A stretch of 37,239 nt of DNA from Lysobacteraceae bacterium (GTDB lineage: Bacteria > Pseudomonadota > Gammaproteobacteria > Xanthomonadales > Ahniellaceae): the NCBI GenBank assembly GCA_021299185.1, contig JAJTHZ010000102.1:1-37239 (forward strand), given 5' to 3'. This document shows, in pieces, positions 32,445-37,239 of this stretch (position 1 is its first letter; every line of letters starts with the position of its first letter). Below the pieces are notes generated by a model. It had not been told where the DNA came from. It saw only the letters and a program-made list of their open reading frames with translations, and made no database searches. The position numbers and the translations under genes were made by a program.

Positions 32445-32473
32445 TTGATTTGTGCCCCGGCGGCCGTTAGAAT
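32445..32473 (+). promoter_or_regulatory. Sigma-70 promoter of rpsU
   Basis: TTGATT (32445-32450) and TAGAAT (32468-32473) are separated by exactly 17 bases, a strong housekeeping promoter in an otherwise GC-rich region. The ~45-base leader that follows contains a 6-bp hairpin CGGTCC/GGACCG with a 4-base loop (32486-32501) and then CGGAG as the ribosome binding site, 6 bases before the ATG at 32525. Confidence 0.7.
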
Positions 32474-32524
32474 GCCGGCCCCTCCCGGTCCTCCGGGACC
32501 GTGAACCGTATTTCGGAGCCCGTA

Positions 32525-32740
32525 ATGCCCAACGTTCGTGTCCGCGAGAACGAGCCGTTCGAGTTCGCCCTGCGCCGTTTCAAGCGCACCTGCGAGAAGG
32601 CCGGCATCCTCGCCGAAACCCGCAAGCGCGAGTTCTACGAAAAGCCCACGCAGGAGCGCAAGCGCAAGGCCGCCGCGGCGGTGAAGCGCCATCTGCGCCG
32701 CGTCTCGCGCGACGTCACCAAGCGCCAGCGCATGTACTGA
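32525..32740 (+). CDS. rpsU: 30S ribosomal protein bS21
   Basis: A 71-residue basic ribosomal protein of the small subunit. The sequence [21 protein letters not shown] with CEKAGIL and a Lys/Arg-rich C-terminal half ([23 protein letters not shown], ending RQRMY) is nearly invariant for gammaproteobacterial S21, which helps base-pairing of mRNA with the 16S rRNA 3' end. The ATG at 32525 is set by the family N-terminus and the CGGAG in front. It is the first gene of the conserved rpsU-yqeY-dnaG group, with its own strong promoter. A GNRA-looped hairpin follows. Confidence 0.98.
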   Translation: MPNVRVRENEPFEFALRRFKRTCEKAGILAETRKREFYEKPTQERKRKAAAAVKRHLRRVSRDVTKRQRMY

Positions 32741-32787
32741 TCGCCGGCCGGGGCGCCGCCCCGCCGCGATCCATCGACTGGTCTCGG

Positions 32788-32815
32788 AGCCGGTGCCGCG
32801 CAAGCGGCGCCGGCT
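32788..32815 (+). terminator. 12-bp GNRA-looped hairpin between rpsU and yqeY
   Basis: AGCCGGTGCCGC (32788-32799) pairs with GCGGCGCCGGCT (32804-32815) with one G-U wobble around a GCAA tetraloop. It is followed by TCGTGCTTTCC, not a true U-run. This may act as a partial terminator or processing site that lets rpsU be expressed above yqeY and dnaG, as in the E. coli macromolecular synthesis operon. Confidence 0.6.
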
Positions 32816-32850
32816 TCGTGCTTTCCGGCATCCGCACCGAGGAACCCGCC

Positions 32851-33303
32851 ATGAGCCTCAAGCAGCGCCTCACCGACGACATGAAGGCCGCCATGAAGGG
32901 CGGCGACAAGCCGCGCCTGGACGTCATCCGCCTGGTCAACGCCGCGATCAAGCAGCGCGAGGTGGACGAGCGGATCACGCTCGACGATGCCGCCGTGCTG
33001 GCCGTTCTGGAGAAGATGCTCAAGCAGCGCAAGGACTCCGTGCAGCAGTACGAGGCCGCCGCGCGCCAGGACCTGGCCGACCAGGAGAAGTTCGAGATCG
33101 GCGTGATCGAGGCCTACCTGCCGGCCAAGATGGACGACGCCGAACTTGCCGCCCTCATCGACGCCGCCATCGCCGAATCCGGTGCCGCGGGTCCGAAGGA
33201 CATGGGCAAGGTGATGGGCCTCGCCAAGGCCAGGGCCGCGGGCCGTGCCGACATGGGCAAGGTGTCGGAGCTGATCAAGGCGAAGCTGGCGGCGAAGGGG
33301 TGA
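32851..33303 (+). CDS. GatB/YqeY domain-containing protein
   Basis: A 150-residue protein of the YqeY family. It starts MSLKQRLTDDMKAAMKGGDK, then LDVIRLVNAAIKQREVDER, KQRKDSVQQYEAAARQDLADQE, EAYLPAKMDDAEL and KDMGKVMGLAKARAAGRADMGKV, the family pattern. The fold is shared with the tRNA-binding tail of the amidotransferase subunit GatB, so it may contact tRNA, but its role is unproven. GAGGAA precedes the ATG by a few bases. It lies between rpsU and dnaG, the conserved position in Lysobacterales and relatives. Confidence 0.92.
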   Translation: MSLKQRLTDDMKAAMKGGDKPRLDVIRLVNAAIKQREVDERITLDDAAVLAVLEKMLKQRKDSVQQYEAAARQDLADQEKFEIGVIEAYLPAKMDDAELAALIDAAIAESGAAGPKDMGKVMGLAKARAAGRADMGKVSELIKAKLAAKG

Positions 33304-33324
33304 AGGCGCGCGCTGGCGCGTGCC

Positions 33325-33424
33325 GGCGAATGGCGAATGGCGAATAGGAGAGCCTGCGAGCTTCGCGGCCTCGCGACAACGCGCGTCGCCTTCCCATTCG
33401 CCATTCGCCATTGGCCATTCGCCC
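33325..33424. repeat. Inverted GGCGAAT heptad repeats
   Basis: Three tandem GGCGAAT heptads (33325-33345) are followed after about 47 bases by an inverted series of CCATTCG-type heptads (33393-33424, one variant reading GCCATTG). The arms can pair over about 20 bases to form a long hairpin. The unit differs from the GGGCCCA array at 2236-2632, but the 7-base period and the inverted second arm are the same. The repeat lies between yqeY and dnaG; 33304-33494 has no gene. Confidence 0.8.
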
Positions 33425-33494
33425 TTGACTCAGAAACATCCGGCCAACGCCGACGCCTCGGCCAACCGGCGCCCCGTGGCATCCTAGCCACTCC

Positions 33495-35240
33495 ATGGCC
33501 CGCATCCCCGACTCCTTCCTCGACGAGCTGCTCTCACGCACCGACATCGTCGAGGTGATCGAGCAGCGCGTGCCCTTGAAGCGCGCGGGGCGCGAGTACC
33601 AGGCGCGCTGCCCGTTCCACGACGAGCGCTCGCCGTCGTTCACGGTCAGCCCGAACAAGCAGTTCTACCACTGCTTCGGCTGCGGGGCGCACGGCACGGC
33701 GATCAAGTTCCTGATGGAATACGACCGCATGGAGTTCCTCGACGCGGTCGAGGAACTGGCGCAGCGCGCCGGCATGCAGGTGCCGCGCGAGCCGTCGCGA
33801 ACCGGCCCGACCGACGCGAATGACGGCCTGTATGCCGCGCTCGATGCGGCAGCGAAGCTTTTCCAGCGCAACCTCGCGGGCGACCAGCGCGCACGCGAAT
33901 ACGTCGCGCGGCGCGGCATCGATGCCGCCAGCGTGCAGCGTTTCGGCATCGGCTATGCCGCCGACGGCTGGGACCAGTTGAAGACCGCGCTCGGCACCGA
34001 CGAGCGCCGCATGGCGCTGCTCGACAAGGCGGGCCTGCTGTCGAAGTCCGACCAGGGCAAGGTCTACGACAAGTTCCGCGACCGCATCATGTTCCCGATC
34101 CGCGACCGGCGCGGGCGGGTGATCGCCTTCGGCGGCCGCGTGCTGGAGAAGGACGACGGGCCGAAGTACCTCAACTCGCCGGAAACCGCGCTGTTCCACA
34201 AGGGCCGCGAACTGTACGCGCTGTACGAGGCGCGCCAGGCCAATGCCAAGCTCGCGCGGTTGATCGTGGTCGAGGGCTACATGGACGTGGTCAGCCTGTT
34301 CCAGTACGGCGTCACCCAGGCGGTGGCGACGCTGGGCACGGCCACCACCAAGGAGCACGCGGAGCTGCTGTTCCGCAACGCCGCCGACGTGTACTTCTGC
34401 TTCGACGGCGACCGCGCGGGACGCGCCGCGGCGTGGCGCGCGGCCGAGAGCGTGCTGCCGCGCATGCGCGACGGCCGCCAGGCGCATTTTTTGTTCCTGC
34501 CCGACGGCGAGGACCCGGACACCCTGGTGCGCCAGGAGGGCCTGGACGGCTTCGAGCAGCGCCTGAAGCAGGCTACGCCGCTGTCGGAGTTCCTGTTCGC
34601 CGAACTGTCGAAGGACGTCAACCTCGGCGGCCTCGAAGGCCGCGCGCGGCTGGCCGAGCGCGCAAAGCCCTTGCTGGCGGGCATCCCGGACGGCGCGTTC
34701 CGCGACCTCATGTATGCCTCGCTGGCCGAGCGCACCGGCGTGCGCATCGGCCCCGCCGCGGCCGGCGCACCGCCGCCGCCCGAGCCACCGCCGATGGCGC
34801 GCGCGTCGAAGCCGCGCCCCGGCGCCGGCCCCAAGCGCAGCCTGGTGCGCAGCGCGATCGCGCTGCTGGTGCAGCAGCCGGCGCTGGTGCACGCGATGCA
34901 GCCGCCGTACCTGTTCGGCGTGCTGCGCCAGCCCGGCATCCCGCTGCTGATGGAGCTGATCGCCCTGGTCCGGGCGCGCCCCGACATCGGGACCGGCGGC
35001 ATCCTCGAGCACTTCGCCGGCCGCGAGGAACAGGCCGCGCTGGAGAAACTGTCGCTGATGGAGTTTCCCGCCGCGCCGGCGGCATGGAAGGCCGAGTTCC
35101 TCGACGCGCTGGAGCAGTTGAACCGGCAGACCGTGCAGCAGCGCATCGAGGAACTGCTGGAGAAGCAGGGTGCGGGGCCGCTCACCGAGGCGGAGAAGAA
35201 CGAACTGCGCGAGGCCTTGGCGACCAAGAACCGGCGCTGA
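33495..35240 (+). CDS. dnaG: DNA primase
   Basis: A 581-residue primase that lays RNA primers for replication. The N-terminal CHC2 zinc-binding domain has C39, H42, C60 and C63 (CPFH ... CFGC). The TOPRIM core follows, with EGYMD at 260-264 and FDGDRAGRAAAWRA holding the metal-binding DGD. Upstream are KFRDRIMFPIRD and PKYLNSPET, which are RNA polymerase domain segments. A Pro/Ala-rich linker (about 425-450) leads to a C-terminal helicase-binding domain rich in helices. The ATG at 33495 begins MARIPDSFLDELLSRTDIVE, the family N-terminus. The gene is last in the rpsU-yqeY-dnaG group; rpoD, which usually follows, is absent from the next 2 kb. Confidence 0.97.
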   Translation: MARIPDSFLDELLSRTDIVEVIEQRVPLKRAGREYQARCPFHDERSPSFTVSPNKQFYHCFGCGAHGTAIKFLMEYDRMEFLDAVEELAQRAGMQVPREPSRTGPTDANDGLYAALDAAAKLFQRNLAGDQRAREYVARRGIDAASVQRFGIGYAADGWDQLKTALGTDERRMALLDKAGLLSKSDQGKVYDKFRDRIMFPIRDRRGRVIAFGGRVLEKDDGPKYLNSPETALFHKGRELYALYEARQANAKLARLIVVEGYMDVVSLFQYGVTQAVATLGTATTKEHAELLFRNAADVYFCFDGDRAGRAAAWRAAESVLPRMRDGRQAHFLFLPDGEDPDTLVRQEGLDGFEQRLKQATPLSEFLFAELSKDVNLGGLEGRARLAERAKPLLAGIPDGAFRDLMYASLAERTGVRIGPAAAGAPPPPEPPPMARASKPRPGAGPKRSLVRSAIALLVQQPALVHAMQPPYLFGVLRQPGIPLLMELIALVRARPDIGTGGILEHFAGREEQAALEKLSLMEFPAAPAAWKAEFLDALEQLNRQTVQQRIEELLEKQGAGPLTEAEKNELREALATKNRR

Positions 35241-35281
35241 GGCGCGCGGCTTGGCGGTCGTGCGCGGGTTGCCGCAAGAAT

Positions 35282-35375
35282 GATCGCGCTGCACGCAGCG
35301 CTCCTACAGGGGGTGCGCCTGGTCGAGCGGCCGCTGCGACGATCCTGGTGTGGGAGCGGCGCGTGCGCCGCGATT
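35282..35375. repeat. Inverted pair of REP-type elements after dnaG
   Basis: GATCGCGCTGCACGCAGCGC with CTCCTACAG (35282-35309) is an inverted counterpart of TGTGGGAGCGGCGCGTGCGC with CGCGATT (about 35349-35375). Each contains its own hairpin and both match the GTAGGAGC...GCGA pattern of the REP units at 17105-17370. They sit between convergent genes. The remainder of 35241-35435 contains nothing else clear. Confidence 0.7.
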
Positions 35376-35435
35376 CCTCCAGCCTCGCCACAGGCGCCAT
35401 CGCGCCGCCTACCGCGCGCCCACCCGGCAAACTGC

Positions 35436-37239
35436 CTAACGCGAAGCCTCGCCGAGGATCAGGTCGCGCAGCACGTCGCGGCCGCGGGTCATCGGGTAGC
35501 GCTGCGGGTCGTTCGGCGGCACGTCGCGGAATCGCAGCGTGCCGGTGACGGCGCGGGTCGACGTGCGCAGCGGCTGCGCATCCAGTGGCCTGCCGTCCAG
35601 GCGCACGGTCGATGGGTCGAAAGCCAGGATCGCTACCCGTCCGGGTTCGACCGTGAAGCGCACGCGGCGCACCGCGCCCTCGCCATCCATCAGGTCGAAC
35701 ACCACGGTGCGTGGCGTCGACGCGTTCTCCAGCGCAACCCGGAACGACCAGCCGCCCGCCGCATCGCGCCGGGCGGCGATCCGCAGCGCCTCGTCCGCGG
35801 CCTCGGGTCCGTAGGGCAGCCGCGCGTCGAAGCGTGTCCAGGCGGCCGGCAACGCGGGCGCCACGCGCAGTTCGCCGCGCAGCAGGTCCGGATGGAAGCC
35901 CACGTAGTCCTGGAACGCGTTGCGCGCGAACTCGGCCACGCTCCACGACTGCGAGGGCGTGCCGGACGGCACCGGGCGGCCATCGGGCCCGGGCAGCGCA
36001 TCGAGCAGTTCGCTCATGGTGCCCATCGCGCCGAGGTTCAGGATCTGATCGGCGAGGTTGCGACTGAGGTCCCAGGCGAGGTCGGCATGTCCGTGGCGCG
36101 CGAGTGCGGTGACCGCGAAACCCGCGTTCCAGCCCCACACCGTGCCGTTGTGGTAGGCCGCGTCCTTGTGGTGGTGCGCATCGTCGACGTGGCGCGGGTG
36201 GAAGTGCGGACCCTCCGGCGCCAGTGACGCGATGCCGTAGGGAAACAGCAGGTGCTCGACTGCATCGCGCAGCACCCGAGCCTCGACCTCGCGCGGCAGG
36301 TAGTCGTCCCACGGCACGCTGATCGCCAGCAACACGTTCGGCCGCCGCGCGAGGTCGCGGCTGCCGTCGACGCGCAGGCGGTCGGCGAGTCGCGTGCCGT
36401 CCCACATCTGGCGCAGCACGGCCGCGCGATTGCGCTGCGACAGCGCGCGCCATTCGGCGGCACGTGCCGGCTCGCCGGCGAAGTCGGCGAGTTCCGCCGC
36501 CGACTGCAGCGCCGTGTACCACAGGGCCTGCACCTCGATCGCGCGATTGCCGCGCGGCGACCACGCGTGGCGGCCCTCGATGCGCGCATCCATCCAGGTG
36601 TCGGCGTCGTCGTGGACCAGCAGCCCGGCGGGATCGAGCGAATGGCGGCGCACGCCGTCGATGTACGGCCCCGCCACCGCCAGCGCGCGCGCGGCGAGGT
36701 CGCGGTCGCCGCCGTAGCGCGCCAGTTCCAGCGCCTCGCGCAGCAGCCAGGGCGTGGCGTCCACCGTGTTGTAGGACGCCACGCCGTTCTTGACGAAGTT
36801 CGGCACGCGGCCGTAGTCGCTGGTGCGCGCGCCGATGCCAAGGTGGTCGGCGGTGCCCGGCGCCGCGGCATCGGCCGCCGGCGGCGCGAGGTTCTGCCAG
36901 CGCGCGAAATGCTCGAGCACCGCGCGCGCGGCGTCGAAGTCGCCGCCGACCAGGAAGGTGCCCGGCAGGGCGATGAAGGTGTCGCGGCCCCAGTTTTCGC
37001 GGAACCACGGCAGGCCGGCCCACAATCCATGCTCGGGTTCGTGGACCTCGAACAGCAGGGCGGAGGCGCGCGCCCAGGCCAGCGCAAGGTCGTAGTCGTC
37101 ATCACCGGTGGCGAGCCAGGCGCGGGTCAGCCGGCGGTGCCAGGTCGCGCGGGTGCGCGCCGCCGGGTCGACGTCGGCCGCCAGCGCGCGCGCCAGCGTG
37201 GCGGCCTCGGCGGCATCGCGCGCGAACGCGAGGTGCACC
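35436..37239 (-). CDS. Amylo-alpha-1,6-glucosidase (glycogen debranching type), N-terminus off window
   Basis: At least 601 residues of a glycogen debranching enzyme-type glycosidase; the reading frame is open to the right edge, so the true N-terminus is outside. The (alpha/alpha)6-barrel domain is visible: HGLWAGLPWFRENWGRDTFIALPG, GRVPNFVKNGVASYNTVDATPWLL, THWMDAR-like DTWMDARIEGRH, AYHNGTVWGWNAGF and GTPSQSWSVAEFARNAF. These are the conserved blocks of the GDE C-terminal (PF06202-like) family that removes alpha-1,6-linked glucose from branched glucans. A C-terminal beta domain (residues about 490-600) follows. Catalytic Asp residues likely include those in GRDTF and TWMDAR. It is convergent with dnaG. 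Confidence 0.88.
   Translation of the reverse strand, partial: VHLAFARDAAEAATLARALAADVDPAARTRATWHRRLTRAWLATGDDDYDLALAWARASALLFEVHEPEHGLWAGLPWFRENWGRDTFIALPGTFLVGGDFDAARAVLEHFARWQNLAPPAADAAAPGTADHLGIGARTSDYGRVPNFVKNGVASYNTVDATPWLLREALELARYGGDRDLAARALAVAGPYIDGVRRHSLDPAGLLVHDDADTWMDARIEGRHAWSPRGNRAIEVQALWYTALQSAAELADFAGEPARAAEWRALSQRNRAAVLRQMWDGTRLADRLRVDGSRDLARRPNVLLAISVPWDDYLPREVEARVLRDAVEHLLFPYGIASLAPEGPHFHPRHVDDAHHHKDAAYHNGTVWGWNAGFAVTALARHGHADLAWDLSRNLADQILNLGAMGTMSELLDALPGPDGRPVPSGTPSQSWSVAEFARNAFQDYVGFHPDLLRGELRVAPALPAAWTRFDARLPYGPEAADEALRIAARRDAAGGWSFRVALENASTPRTVVFDLMDGEGAVRRVRFTVEPGRVAILAFDPSTVRLDGRPLDAQPLRTSTRAVTGTLRFRDVPPNDPQRYPMTRGRDVLRDLILGEASR

Overview
The window is a high-GC bacterial chromosome segment with densely packed, mostly housekeeping genes. 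The gene set (cca with an HD domain, rpsU-yqeY-dnaG, tsaD next to folB-folK, an RCC1-like protein next to a pteridine reductase, a lipoprotein with a C-terminal GLWFDPATSGQGF-type domain) and the REP-type hairpins between genes suggest a gammaproteobacterium of the Lysobacterales/Xanthomonadales. That placement is an inference from gene content; no rRNA is present to settle it.

Layout. 1-536: the extreme N-terminus of an ISL3-type transposase leaving the left edge, a decayed IS66-type helix-turn-helix fragment and a strong terminator. 537-3736: a TPR protein and a membrane diguanylate cyclase, convergent, with a heptad-repeat array between them. 3795-7698: metF, a thioredoxin-reductase-like ferredoxin/flavodoxin-NADP+ reductase, an OmpW porin and ilvE; FNR/Anr-type boxes precede the reductase and lie between ompW and ilvE. 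7699-9501: an islet of small hypothetical secreted or membrane proteins with visibly lower GC, headed by a poly-C tract inside a promoter-like sequence. 9643-17098: a BNR/sialidase-fold lipoprotein, a TauE/SafE exporter, soluble lytic transglycosylase, an NDUFA9-like NAD(P)-binding protein, a lipoprotein truncated haemoglobin and cca. 17105-17370: three tandem copies of a 98-bp REP unit. 17414-24039: a tetR-mfp-rnd-omp multidrug efflux operon of MexEF-OprN type with a perfect palindromic operator. 24113-28697: VanZ-like, MidA-like methyltransferase, pteridine reductase and an exported RCC1 propeller protein. 28711-32369: a same-strand run tsaD-folB-folK-DUF6159-beta-barrel. 32445-35240: rpsU-yqeY-dnaG, not followed by rpoD. 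35436-37239: a glycogen-debranching-type glucosidase cut by the right edge.

How the genes work together: metF supplies 5-methyl-THF, while folB, folK and the pteridine reductase make and reduce pterins, so one-carbon metabolism recurs in the window. The reductase and OmpW look like a small oxygen-responsive regulon. The efflux operon appears autoregulated. Several intergenic spaces hold repeats rather than genes: heptads at 2236-2632 and 33325-33424, REPs at 17105-17370 and 35282-35375.

I found no CRISPR array, tRNA, rRNA, complete mobile element or recognisable defence system. The least explained parts are the poly-C islet (7874-9049), the heptad arrays, and the triple palindrome between ompW and ilvE.
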